This document shows, one piece after another, positions 24,110 through 32,530 of a DNA stretch of 64,000 nucleotides (position 1 is its first letter; each line of letters begins with the position of its first letter). Source of the stretch: Treponema sp. (GTDB taxonomy: Bacteria > Spirochaetota > Spirochaetia > Treponematales > Breznakiellaceae); contig JAIRRJ010000086.1 in assembly GCA_031256035.1 (NCBI GenBank), positions 1 to 64,000 on the forward strand, read 5' to 3'. A program made the position numbers and the translations under genes. The notes under the pieces were generated by a model. It was not told the origin of the DNA. It saw only the letters and a program-made list of their open reading frames with translations, and searched no databases.

Positions 24110-25213
24110 TCATACATTAAACTTGAAAAAAATCACATCTCCGTCCTGAACGACATAGTCTTTGCCCTCAATACGGTACTTGCCCGCTTCCTTGATTTTC
24201 GCCTCGGTTCCGTATTTGAAAATATCGTCGCAAGTATAAACATCGGCCTTGATAAACCCCTTCTCAAAATCCGTGTGAATAACACCGGCGGCTTTTGGCG
24301 CGGTATCTCCGGCGCGGATTGTCCATGCGCGGCATTCGTCTTCCCCGGAGGTAAAAAATGTCCGCAGGCCGAGCAGTTTGTATACGCTGCGGATAAGAAC
24401 GGAAAGCCCCGTTTCTTCAAGGCCAAGTTCTTCAAGGAAGGCTTTTTTTTCTTCGGGGTTATCTATGCCGCAAAGTTCCGCTTCAAATTTGCCGCAGATG
24501 CAGATCGCTTCCGTTCCTTCGCTTTGAGCGCGCTTTTTTACAGCTTCGACATAGGCATTGCCTGCGCGGATGCCCTTTTCATCGACATTGCACACATAAA
24601 GCTGCGGCTTTGCGGTAATGAAATGGCAGTCGTAAATCGCGGCTTTTTCCTCTGCGGTTAATTCAACCGAGCGCACAGGCTTTGAATTTTCCAGCGCGGG
24701 ATAAATCCTGTCCAGGACGGAAAGAACAAGTTCAGAGGTTTTCTTTTCAGCCTGATTTTTTAACTGTTTTTCCGCACGCTCCCGCCGTTTGGCAAGAGTC
24801 TGTAAATCAGCCAGCGCCAGTTCGATGTCGATTGTTTCCATGTCCGAAACAGGATCGATTTTATTGTTTACATGAACGACATCGCTGTCTTCAAAACAGC
24901 GGACGACATGCGCGTAAACGGCTGTGTCGCGAATATGGGTGAGAAACTGGTTGCCCAGACCTTCCCCCCTTGCCGCGCCCTTCACCAGCCCCGCAATATC
25001 GACAAATTCCACGGTCGCCGGAATGGTGCGCTCGGGAACAAAAATTGCCGACAGTTTATCCAGCCGCAGATCGGGAACATCAATAATCCCTACATTTGCC
25101 TTGACGGTGCTGAACGGATAATTTGCCGCTTCCGCCGGAGTAGAGCATAATGCCGAAAAGATAGTGGACTTTCCCACATTGGGAAGCCCCAATATGCCGC
25201 AATTAAGAGCCAT
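24110..25213 (-). CDS. ychF: Ribosome-associated ATPase YchF
   Basis: The protein has 367 residues. N-terminal Obg-like G domain with GLPNVGKST, FSTVKANVG, DIAGLVKGA, and a NxxE-type fourth motif (NVDE), which explains the ATP preference of the family; a central helical region; and a C-terminal TGS domain (DVYTCDDIFKYG to the end). The start MALNCGILG at 25213 lies 5 bases after a TACAAT -10, without Shine-Dalgarno; the upstream alternative at 25228 would overlap the promoter. Confidence 0.96.
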   Translation of the reverse strand: MALNCGILGLPNVGKSTIFSALCSTPAEAANYPFSTVKANVGIIDVPDLRLDKLSAIFVPERTIPATVEFVDIAGLVKGAARGEGLGNQFLTHIRDTAVYAHVVRCFEDSDVVHVNNKIDPVSDMETIDIELALADLQTLAKRRERAEKQLKNQAEKKTSELVLSVLDRIYPALENSKPVRSVELTAEEKAAIYDCHFITAKPQLYVCNVDEKGIRAGNAYVEAVKKRAQSEGTEAICICGKFEAELCGIDNPEEKKAFLEELGLEETGLSVLIRSVYKLLGLRTFFTSGEDECRAWTIRAGDTAPKAAGVIHTDFEKGFIKADVYTCDDIFKYGTEAKIKEAGKYRIEGKDYVVQDGDVIFFKFNV

Positions 25214-25218
25214 GACGC

Positions 25219-25248
25219 ATTGTACCAAAAACGGAGCTGCAAGAACAA
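25219..25248 (-). promoter_or_regulatory. ychF promoter, leaderless
   Basis: On the - strand: TTGTTC (25243-25248), 18-bp spacer, TACAAT (25219-25224), then 5 bases to the ATG at 25213. Confidence 0.55.
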
Positions 25249-25386
25249 TAGGGAACTGGGAGCAAAGGAATACTTGTGTTGAGAGCAGGCTTGAAATTAA
25301 TACAATTATATCGGCTGCTGGTTTTTTCTGGATTTTACTACATTGTTTTTCTGAAAATATTGTATAGTATCACAAAAGGAACTATT

Positions 25387-25707
25387 TTGGCGTATTATCT
25401 TGTTGAAGGTGCGGTGCTGCAATGCACAAACGGCACAAAGAACAGTAAATTGGTTGTAACATCACAAAATACGGTTTGGATGAGTGACAAGCTCTGTGCA
25501 ACCGTTCAGGATTGCGCATTCCTGCCTTTTGGTGAATGTACAAACAAAGATTCCAAAACGTGCACGCCGGAATGTTCCGGTTGGAGCGGCGGTAAAAAAG
25601 ATTTGCTTATTTCGGGAAACGCAGCTTTAATGGATAAAGATGAAGCACTTTGCACATCCGGCGGAGGCATGATTTCAGTTGTCAACAGCGGGCAAGATAC
25701 GCTTTAA
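25387..25707 (+). CDS. PAAR-like (DUF4280) protein
   Basis: The protein has 106 residues. The start is a TTG at 25387 with AAAGGA 6 bases upstream; the frame is open further upstream but has no family similarity. It matches the PAAR-like DUF4280 pattern: VEGAVLQCTNGTKNSKL at the start, several paired cysteines (CATVQDCAF, CTNKDSKTCTPEC), and CTSGGGMISVVNSGQ at the end. In other bacteria PAAR and PAAR-like proteins cap the spike of type VI or related injection machines, often with toxins. Here it is the first gene of the accessory island and is followed by a VgrG-tail-like gene. Confidence 0.8.
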   Translation: MAYYLVEGAVLQCTNGTKNSKLVVTSQNTVWMSDKLCATVQDCAFLPFGECTNKDSKTCTPECSGWSGGKKDLLISGNAALMDKDEALCTSGGGMISVVNSGQDTL

Positions 25708-25717
25708 GAGGAAAAAT

Positions 25718-26242
25718 ATGGATAAAGAATATGGCGATGAACGATATATTTATGCATTGAGTTTATTCGCAGAAGAAGATGCAAAGGATGATGCAGAAAG
25801 TACAGAACCCGATCAGAATGATGAGGCGGAATCAGCAAATCATTCTCAGGAGGCATCGTCTAGTAACAGCGATGGAGATGTAAAAAACAGTAATGAAGAA
25901 GGAAAACAAGTGGTGTTAGAAGCTTGGGGGAATGTAATTATGAGTGACGAAAAAGAAATGGTAATTAAGCTAAAGGATGGCCAATCGGTCATAAAAATCA
26001 CTGAAACAGGAATTGAAATCACTGCCCAAAAATCGGTAACTGTGCAAAGCAAAGGTAACATTGACATGAGCGCCGATGCGGACATTACCATAAAGGCCAA
26101 AAAGAATCTGCGTCTGGAATCTGGCAAAAAACTGATAGAGGAAGCAGGAGATGGGGTGGAAACAAGCGCTTGCGGCGCTTCTTTTATGATTGACAATGGC
26201 GGTGAAATGCACTTAAAGGCCCGGATGATAAGGTCTAATTAA
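25718..26242 (+). CDS. VgrG/gp5 C-terminal-like beta-helix protein
   Basis: The protein has 174 residues; the ATG at 25718 has AGAGGA upstream. Residues 15-65 are acidic and low in complexity (AEEDAKDDAESTEPDQND). Residues about 70-150 are short alternating strands with the VgrG-tail pattern: VIKITETGIEITAQKSV, GNIDMSADADITIKAKKN, LRLESGKK. In VgrG and phage gp5 these repeats build a triple-stranded beta-helix needle. The hub and OB-fold parts of VgrG are absent, so this is only the needle portion. With the neighbouring PAAR-like protein it could form a tip assembly; no tube, sheath or baseplate genes lie in the window. Confidence 0.6.
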   Translation: MDKEYGDERYIYALSLFAEEDAKDDAESTEPDQNDEAESANHSQEASSSNSDGDVKNSNEEGKQVVLEAWGNVIMSDEKEMVIKLKDGQSVIKITETGIEITAQKSVTVQSKGNIDMSADADITIKAKKNLRLESGKKLIEEAGDGVETSACGASFMIDNGGEMHLKARMIRSN

Positions 26243-26264
26243 TGTACGGGCTTGGGAATAAAAA

Positions 26265-28004
26265 ATGGCAATAATTGGAATAGATTTAGGTACAACTAAC
26301 AGTCTTTGTGCTGCATGGCAAAATGGAAAAAGTGTGTTGATACCAAATGCGCTTGGTAAAATTTTAACACCATCGGTGGTAAGCATCGATGATAACGGCA
26401 CGGTGATAACCGGAGAAATTGCCAAACAAAGACTCGTTTCTCATCCCGGTAAAACCGCCTCGGTGTTCAAGCAATGGATGGGAACATCCAAAACATTTTC
26501 ATTGGACGAAAAAGAATTTACTCCGGAAGATTTATCGTCATTTATTTTGCGCAGTTTAAAAAACGATGCAGAAGCATTTTTGAAAGAAACAATTACCGAA
26601 GCGATTATCAGTGTGCCTGCTTATTTTAACGACCGCCAACGTACCGCAACAAGAACAGCGGGAATGTTAGCTGGGTTAAAAGTTGATCGCATCCTCAACG
26701 AGCCGTCGGCAGCAGCTCTTGCGTACCGGCAGCACGGCATACACGATGGAACAAGTGTGGTGTTCGATTTTGGCGGCGGCACTTTGGATGTATCAGTTTT
26801 AGATTCTTTTGGCAATATTGTCGATATACTTGCGGTTGCCGGTGATAATCATCTTGGCGGCAGCGACATTGATAAAGCGATAGTAAGCGCATTTTTTGAA
26901 GAACATACCGAATTGGGAAAGTTATGGGAAGATGAAAAACTGCCTAAAGAACAGTTCAATATGCTCATTAAAACAGCAGAAAACTGCAAAATGGCGCTGA
27001 CGGATAATCCTCAAGTTTTTATGATTTTTTCGCATAACGGTAAAGAATATAAAATGATGCTAAACAATGAAAAACTAACTGATATTTGTTCACCGACACT
27101 GTTGAAATTCAATAATGCGGTTAAACGGGCTTTGCAAAATGCTGAAAAAACACTGCCTCGTATTGATAATTTTATTCTGGTGGGCGGTTCGTGCCGAATG
27201 CCGATTGTTAAAGAGTATTTGCAAACCATCACCCAAAAACCGCCGCTTTTTGAAGTTGACCCGGATTTAGCGGTAGTAAGCGGTTTAGGAGTCGCAGCAG
27301 GTATTAAGGAACGCGATGAAAATATACGCGACATGGTTTTAATGGATATTTGTCCGTTTTCATTGGGGGTATCGGTTCGGAAAGGGGAACTGAACAATAG
27401 ATTTTCGCCGATAATACCGCGTAACAGCGCACTCCCGACAAGCCGTGTTGAACATTACAGCACCATTGCGGACTTTCAAACTGAAATATATTTTCGTATT
27501 TATCAGGGAGAATCGCTTGAAGCCTCCCAGAATTTGTTGCTGGGAGAATGTGAAATACCGGTGCCTCCGCTGCCTGCCGGCGAAGCAGCGGTTAAGGTAC
27601 GCTTTACGTACGACATTAACGGAATACTTGATATCGAATTTCATGTCTGGCAAAGCGGAGAAAAATTTCAAAAACTGATTATCAGCGATAATCAACTAAC
27701 GGAAGAGGAATTACAAAAACGGCTTGACGCATTGAGCAAATTGAAATTAAATCCGCGTGAGCTGGAAGAAAATAAATTGTTGATTGCACGCGGTCAGCGC
27801 TTATATGAAGAATATACCGGGCCTTTTCAACAGCGCATAGAAAATTCCCTGTTAGAGTTTGAACATGCACTTCTGCATGGGCACAGCTTACAAATTGCAA
27901 AGCTCTATGAAAAAACAAGTATATATTTTGATCATTTGGATTTACTGTTAAACAATTTGTTATTTACGGGTGAAATAGATTATCAAGATGAATATGAGGA
28001 ATAA
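26265..28004 (+). CDS. hscC: HscC-type Hsp70 chaperone
   Basis: The protein has 579 residues, shorter than DnaK (about 640) and close to E. coli HscC. N-terminal ATPase: GIDLGTTNSLCAAWQNG, ISVPAYFNDRQR, INEPSAAALAY-type sequence (LNEPSAAALAYRQHG), DFGGGTLDVSVLD, VGGSCRMPIV. Substrate domain: DICPFSLGVSVRKGE, FSPIIPRNSALPTSRVEHY, IYQGES, all features that I recall for HscC rather than DnaK. The C-terminal lid is short and ends acidic. A J-domain gene follows after 3 bases, as hscC pairs with djlB/djlC in E. coli. Placed after two spike-like genes, it may serve as a folding or loading chaperone for an exported protein; that is inference. Confidence 0.88.
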   Translation: MAIIGIDLGTTNSLCAAWQNGKSVLIPNALGKILTPSVVSIDDNGTVITGEIAKQRLVSHPGKTASVFKQWMGTSKTFSLDEKEFTPEDLSSFILRSLKNDAEAFLKETITEAIISVPAYFNDRQRTATRTAGMLAGLKVDRILNEPSAAALAYRQHGIHDGTSVVFDFGGGTLDVSVLDSFGNIVDILAVAGDNHLGGSDIDKAIVSAFFEEHTELGKLWEDEKLPKEQFNMLIKTAENCKMALTDNPQVFMIFSHNGKEYKMMLNNEKLTDICSPTLLKFNNAVKRALQNAEKTLPRIDNFILVGGSCRMPIVKEYLQTITQKPPLFEVDPDLAVVSGLGVAAGIKERDENIRDMVLMDICPFSLGVSVRKGELNNRFSPIIPRNSALPTSRVEHYSTIADFQTEIYFRIYQGESLEASQNLLLGECEIPVPPLPAGEAAVKVRFTYDINGILDIEFHVWQSGEKFQKLIISDNQLTEEELQKRLDALSKLKLNPRELEENKLLIARGQRLYEEYTGPFQQRIENSLLEFEHALLHGHSLQIAKLYEKTSIYFDHLDLLLNNLLFTGEIDYQDEYEE

Positions 28005-28007
28005 AAA

Positions 28008-29597
28008 ATGAATATTTGGGCAATTCTTGGAATAAAAAAAACCAATGACATTACGGTAATACGCAATGCGTATTCGGAAAAGGTAAAAATTGTTCACCCG
28101 GAAGACGATCCTCAGGGATTTGCGCAGTTAAAAGATGCGTACAAAGCTGCAATAAAAGCTGCATCAGCGCCGGAAAAACAGGCAGAAATGCAGAATGATG
28201 AAATCAAGGAACAGTCTCACTCGTCTCCGCCGGAGCCCGAAGAGACAAAAAAAGAAACTCCATCAGCGTATAATTTTTCCAGTTTAAGTAATTTTTGGCG
28301 CCAGATTATGGAACGCGATAAAAGGTCAGGCCGAAAAACCAGTATGAAAGAAATTTTATCGCAGGTAGAAAATCTAAAAAACGAGTACCTCCTTAAAACC
28401 GAAGCATTATTTGTAGCTAATGCACATACATGGTTTGCCGATTTTCAAAAACATTTTTTGGAAATTTGCGAGAAAATCAAAGGTAAGAATATGGGTTATT
28501 CCATTTCTTATTTAGAGTATATATGTCTGAATACCCATTTTATTAACCGGCGTTATGTAGCTGAAATTTGCGCTTATAATAAAAACCGGTTTTTCGATAA
28601 GAAGCAGCAGCATATCGGCGGGTATGATATTTCGTATTTTCTTATCTATTATGATCAATTATGGAATGATTTAATTGCATGGAACAATTTCGTTGAAGAA
28701 AAAGTATCTAGCCAGGAAATAACTCAATTTATTTTAGAAGCGATACCGGATTTTTATTCCTACCTTACCAACATTATCAGGTTTGGACTTCGTGAATGTG
28801 TTGACACACCGCAGTTCAAGGATATTGAAAAAGTTAAGGGCGACACTTTTCGATTTTGCGTCGGCGATTATATGGCACAAACAACGTTTGTATATTGCGA
28901 AACGGAGGGTAAGGATGCCGCGCTCATTTTTGAAGATTTTCACCAAAGGAAAAAATCAGCACATAACTGCAGGGATTATTCAACTTTAGATTTTTCAAAC
29001 AAAGATTTGTGCAATATAAAAGCAACATACTCAAATTTTCGGAAGTCAATTTTAAATAATGTAAATTTAAAAGAATCAACGCTTACCGGAGCGGATTTTA
29101 CTAATGCCCAAATGACCGATTGTGATCTTGATTATAGCGAGGTTCACGAAGCTAGTTTTGCAAATGCGATACTCAAAAACGCAAGCTTTATCTGTGTTCG
29201 GGCAGCAGCAAGATTACCGCATCCCCGCAATAAATGGCGGCATGTAGGTTTTTTCCCGGTTAATTTTGAAAATGCCGTTTTGACCAAAGCAAACTTTAAT
29301 AATGCTGATTTTCACCGGGCAAATTTTAAGAATGCCCAAATGAAAAATAGCTATTTACGATACGGTGATTTTTCGGATTCCGATTTTTCCGGCGCCGATT
29401 TGTCGGGAGCAGATTTATCGAATGCGGATTTTTCAGGGGCAAATTTTACCGGCGCGAAATTATCTGCGGTCAATTTTTCCAGTGCTAATTTGGAAGACGC
29501 TGTTTTTCTCGATGCAGATTTATCAGGAACCCTATTAAGGAACGCAAACTTACACAATGCGGTATTTCATAAGAACAAAGGAGACATAGAAAAATGA
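28008..29597 (+). CDS. DjlB/DjlC-like J-domain protein with pentapeptide repeats
   Basis: The protein has 529 residues. Residues 1-55 form a short J-domain: IWAILGIKKTNDITVIRNAY, then VHPEDDPQGFAQLKDAY. The canonical HPD is HPE, followed by D-D-P-x-G-F, as I recall for HscC partners such as DjlB. A polar linker (60-90) and a mixed helical region (100-310) follow. Residues about 325-520 are pentapeptide repeats of the A(D/N)FxxAxF type (SDFSGADLSGADLSNADFS), interrupted once by a basic insert (ARLPHPRNKWRH). Such repeats form a right-handed quadrilateral beta-helix. The combination of J-domain and pentapeptide helix is unusual. It overlaps the next gene by 4 bases (ATGA). Confidence 0.82.
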   Translation: MNIWAILGIKKTNDITVIRNAYSEKVKIVHPEDDPQGFAQLKDAYKAAIKAASAPEKQAEMQNDEIKEQSHSSPPEPEETKKETPSAYNFSSLSNFWRQIMERDKRSGRKTSMKEILSQVENLKNEYLLKTEALFVANAHTWFADFQKHFLEICEKIKGKNMGYSISYLEYICLNTHFINRRYVAEICAYNKNRFFDKKQQHIGGYDISYFLIYYDQLWNDLIAWNNFVEEKVSSQEITQFILEAIPDFYSYLTNIIRFGLRECVDTPQFKDIEKVKGDTFRFCVGDYMAQTTFVYCETEGKDAALIFEDFHQRKKSAHNCRDYSTLDFSNKDLCNIKATYSNFRKSILNNVNLKESTLTGADFTNAQMTDCDLDYSEVHEASFANAILKNASFICVRAAARLPHPRNKWRHVGFFPVNFENAVLTKANFNNADFHRANFKNAQMKNSYLRYGDFSDSDFSGADLSGADLSNADFSGANFTGAKLSAVNFSSANLEDAVFLDADLSGTLLRNANLHNAVFHKNKGDIEK

Positions 29598-30589
29598 ATT
29601 ACTATTTTGTAATGGAGCAGCTGCCAGATGAAGAAAACATGGGCGCCATAGATTTTTATGCTGATGAATACTTGGTAAGCGATAGGCTGAAAAATCTATT
29701 TGAGCAGTATTTGCCAAAACTTGAATACAAGCAAGTGGTAAAAAATAATATTGTTTTTTGGAAGCTGCATTTGCCGACTTGTGAAAGCTGCACGGTTAAT
29801 TTCGAAAACGAAGCCATAACAAATATCTCGTTTTCAGATAATAAATTGCATTTAGCATTTACGGTAAATTTCCCGGGAAAAAATTACCTCATCATCAATC
29901 TGGCGGTGGCAGAAAGCATACTTCGAAGGGGCATACTCGGTTTAAAGCTGACAAGAATTGGCAGAGATTCGGAAAACATACAAAAAGAATATCAAATGCA
30001 AACTGGAAATGCAGCAAGTGATATTGAAATCCCCGGACAGGAAAGCAAACAAGACATAATCCCCATTGTATTACACGATGAAGTATTAGGCGGATTTGCA
30101 TTGTTTGAAAATAAACTTAGGAATTTCAGTACGTTCTACAAGAGGCATCAATTTTCGGGTTCGCTTGTTCGCTTGTCTTTTGATAATGAAACAGAAGAGG
30201 CAAACAAAAAAAGCCTGTTAATTCTGAGGGAATTATGCGCTAATGCAGAACATTGGAAAAAAATTATGCTTGAATTTCTTATTGATCGCTACAAAAATGA
30301 TGAATACTATACAAGTAACGGCAAAAAATTTTCAATGAATTTGTTTTCATTGATTGCAATAGATATAGAAGAAAAAAAGTTTAGAGAAATGTACGGCGAA
30401 GATTTTCATTTTATCTTCAATGACGATAATTCTCCGGGAGATCATTTTGTGTCGGGAACATTATCAAAAGGTCCAACAGATGTTGATGGCGACATTGATT
30501 CAAACCATGATTTTGAAACATGGAAATGCGACGAAAATGAAAGATGGGTAACACCCGAAGAATACCGGGAGAAGTATTCAGGGAGATAA
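29594..30589 (+). CDS. DUF2262-like protein with immunity-like N-terminus
   Basis: The protein has 331 residues. The first ~130 residues (MNYYFVMEQLPDEENMG, then ADEYLVSDRLKNLFEQYLP) look like small immunity-type domains of the Imm11/Imm43 kind, in which a short strand leads into a helix naming a residue position. The C-terminal ~190 residues resemble DUF2262: HDEVLGGFALFENKLRNF, a central helical segment, then DFHFIFNDDNSPGDHFVSG followed by a glycine-rich end. No catalytic site or signal peptide is visible. It is coupled to the J-domain gene by a 4-base overlap. Family assignments are from recall and uncertain. Confidence 0.5.
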   Translation: MNYYFVMEQLPDEENMGAIDFYADEYLVSDRLKNLFEQYLPKLEYKQVVKNNIVFWKLHLPTCESCTVNFENEAITNISFSDNKLHLAFTVNFPGKNYLIINLAVAESILRRGILGLKLTRIGRDSENIQKEYQMQTGNAASDIEIPGQESKQDIIPIVLHDEVLGGFALFENKLRNFSTFYKRHQFSGSLVRLSFDNETEEANKKSLLILRELCANAEHWKKIMLEFLIDRYKNDEYYTSNGKKFSMNLFSLIAIDIEEKKFREMYGEDFHFIFNDDNSPGDHFVSGTLSKGPTDVDGDIDSNHDFETWKCDENERWVTPEEYREKYSGR

Positions 30590-30593
30590 ATAA

Positions 30594-30866
30594 TTGAGTT
30601 TCATGATAATTGAAGAAGTTTTTACCATTCAAAACCGTGGGGTTGTGGTAACAGGAAAAATTCAAAATGGTTCACTAAAATTAAATGAAATCATAAAAAT
30701 AACAGGAGATAGTTTTGAAAAGAAAGCAACCATTATTGGATTTAATGTGAGTGATAAAATAATGGGAATAATGGAAGAAGGAGTAAATGCGGGAATATTA
30801 CTTAAAGGAATTGATAAAAGTGAAATAGAAAAAGGCTATTATTTGACAAATAATCCTCAAAACTGA
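30594..30866 (+). CDS. Small EF-Tu domain-2-like beta-barrel protein
   Basis: The protein has 90 residues: EEVFTIQNRGVVVTGKIQNG, then a K-L-N-E-I-I-K-I strand, and EKGYYLTN at the end. These match the second (OB-like) domain of EF-Tu (FxIxGRGxVxTGRIxxGxxK...), without any GTPase domain. Isolated copies occur among polymorphic-toxin and immunity genes in other bacteria, where their role is unclear. The likely start is TTG at 30594 with GGGAGA 7 bases upstream; an ATG at 30603 is the alternative. Its last codons contain the -35 of the next gene. Confidence 0.7.
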   Translation: MSFMIIEEVFTIQNRGVVVTGKIQNGSLKLNEIIKITGDSFEKKATIIGFNVSDKIMGIMEEGVNAGILLKGIDKSEIEKGYYLTNNPQN

Positions 30867-30872
30867 TATTAT
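30843..30872 (+). promoter_or_regulatory. Promoter inside the EF-Tu-like gene end, leaderless
   Basis: Perfect TTGACA (30843-30848), 18-bp spacer, TATTAT (30867-30872), then 6 bases to the ATG at 30879. The -35 lies within the last codons of the previous gene. Confidence 0.75.
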
Positions 30873-30878
30873 AGTATT

Positions 30879-31643
30879 ATGAAACAAAAAACGGGTAAAA
30901 AATTAGCAGTATTGGTGCTTTGCCTGATATTGTGTATATCAACCTTCGCTCAAAAAGGAAATGATGTTATGATGAACAAAGAAGAACTTATTAAAATCGC
31001 TTCAAATATTTTAAAAATATCAATTGATGTAGCTTTGGAAAACTATGAAGTATTACAAGAATTGGATGCGATTCGTGTAGGGAATCCAATAAGAGGAGGA
31101 GGAAGAGTAATTATTAGTAGTGATAAAACATTTTTGTTTGCATCTTCTTCAATAAGCCCGGAAGAACATTTGCGGGAATTTATTTCCGGAAGAAGATCGA
31201 AAAATTACTATCTTGTTGAAAATCCAAATGAAATATCAGATTATAATAAAAGACGAATTGAAAATGGAAAACTAAAACCATTATGTTCATTAGAAACAGA
31301 CGATAAAGAAAAATATGATACTATCGTAAAAATTATTCAAATAAGAAATTTGAATGTAAATATTAATGAATATTACTATTGCATTTATTCTTGTGAAAAG
31401 ACAGTATTTGAAATACTACATGAAATACAAATAAGTAGTTATCAATATTTAATACCTGAGAGATATGAAGATATTAATAATTTACCTAAAGATAATAAAA
31501 TAAATATTATTGAATATGCAATATATGATTATGAGGCATTAACTAATAAACATAATGGTACACTTGGAAGCATTACAGATAATTGTTTTTCAGCAGTATT
31601 TAATAGTAAATATGGATTTATTGGTACACTTGGTTGGGAATGA
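30879..31643 (+). CDS. Exported hypothetical protein
   Basis: The protein has 254 residues, AT-rich. Residues 1-24 are a signal peptide (KKLAVLVLCLILCISTFAQ), probably cleaved after the alanine. The body has no motif I recognise; it contains VGNPIRGGGRVIISSDKTFLF and SSISPEEHLREFISGRRS and ends SKYGFIGTLGW. It has its own leaderless promoter and no Shine-Dalgarno. It stands in a row of immunity-like genes, so it may be an exported effector or a periplasmic immunity protein; neither can be shown from sequence alone. Confidence 0.6.
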   Translation: MKQKTGKKLAVLVLCLILCISTFAQKGNDVMMNKEELIKIASNILKISIDVALENYEVLQELDAIRVGNPIRGGGRVIISSDKTFLFASSSISPEEHLREFISGRRSKNYYLVENPNEISDYNKRRIENGKLKPLCSLETDDKEKYDTIVKIIQIRNLNVNINEYYYCIYSCEKTVFEILHEIQISSYQYLIPERYEDINNLPKDNKINIIEYAIYDYEALTNKHNGTLGSITDNCFSAVFNSKYGFIGTLGWE

Positions 31644-31647
31644 TAGT

Positions 31648-32043
31648 ATGGATAATAAACAGATGAAAATGGATAATGCCAAAAAAAATTGGGATGCACA
31701 TAAAACTCCCTCATTAGATATTTGCCCGGAAGAATTTTGTTTTATGTGGGAAGAAAAAGATTCATATTTTGCATCTGGTCTTTATGATAACTTAAACGAA
31801 GCATTTGCGGCAAAATCCCCTGTTTTTAAGTCTTTTTGCGGAAATTCTTTTGGAAAATGCATAAGGGATAGGAATAATCAAGGATACAATGATGCTAAAG
31901 ATTGGTATGAACCATGCGAACCATTTTTAGAAACTGCAGGTTTACCTTGGTTTTATTTTATGAATCCTGAAACAATGAAAAAAAGAGATAAGATAATGTA
32001 TGATAAGCATTTTGAATTGGAAAAACCAGAAATTGGAGGATAA
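31648..32043 (+). CDS. Hypothetical protein (immunity-island member)
   Basis: The protein has 131 residues; the ATG at 31648 has GGGA 8 bases upstream. It is rich in aromatic residues and cysteine (ICPEEFCFMWEEKDSYF, FKSFCGNSFGKC, DWYEPCEPFLETAGLPWFYF). I do not recognise a family. No signal peptide or membrane segment. The AT content and spacing match its neighbours, suggesting common acquisition. Confidence 0.55.
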   Translation: MDNKQMKMDNAKKNWDAHKTPSLDICPEEFCFMWEEKDSYFASGLYDNLNEAFAAKSPVFKSFCGNSFGKCIRDRNNQGYNDAKDWYEPCEPFLETAGLPWFYFMNPETMKKRDKIMYDKHFELEKPEIGG

Positions 32044-32050
32044 TGAAAAA

Positions 32051-32530
32051 ATGAAATTTGATTGTATAAATAATCAATTTGTAGAACTAAAAATCATTGG
32101 CTACCAATTCCCGGAAATATTAGATGATGAATGGGACAGTAATTGGTTAAATGTGTATATTAACGTAAAATCAATAAAAAAATATTGGAATGTAACCGAT
32201 CCTGCAATAACAACATTTGAATTAAGAAGCCTCATTTATTGGCTTAAAAATATTTCGGAGAATAAAATAATCAAAAATAGAAACATGAACTTTACAGAAC
32301 CAAATATATCATTTCAATTAATGAATGAGTTTGGTTCAGACATAAAAAGGATAAAAATCAATTTTAGAATGGAATTTAGTCCATTAAAAAAGGGAACTGA
32401 GTGTGATATTGAATTAACCGCAAATAATACTCAGTTAAAGAATTATGCAGAAAAATTAGAATATGAATTAAGTGAATATCCTGAGCGGTGTACAGAAAAA
32501 ATAAATACGATAGGATGGATATATGAATGA
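32051..32530 (+). CDS. WapI-type immunity protein
   Basis: The protein has 159 residues; the ATG at 32051 follows GGAGG by 12 bases. The sequence LKIIGYQFPEI, DDEWDSNWLNVYINVKS, DPAITTFELRSLIYWLKNI matches, in my recollection, the WapI immunity family that neutralises contact-dependent toxins, including the conserved W-L-N and the helix after the T-F-E-L strand. No partner toxin is recognisable within the window. It overlaps the next gene by 8 bases. Confidence 0.65.
   Translation: MKFDCINNQFVELKIIGYQFPEILDDEWDSNWLNVYINVKSIKKYWNVTDPAITTFELRSLIYWLKNISENKIIKNRNMNFTEPNISFQLMNEFGSDIKRIKINFRMEFSPLKKGTECDIELTANNTQLKNYAEKLEYELSEYPERCTEKINTIGWIYE

Noticed and set aside
24017-24661. 214-codon open frame on the + strand across the tRNA and ychF
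   Set aside because: It overlaps the tRNA-Cys gene and the conserved TGS domain of YchF; it is a shadow.
24110-25228. ychF start at 25228
   Set aside because: The extra five codons overlap the -10 hexamer; the ATG at 25213 gives the conserved N-terminus.
25387-26242. Complete type VI secretion or contractile injection system
   Set aside because: Only tip-like components are present; no sheath, tube, baseplate or membrane-complex genes are found within the window.
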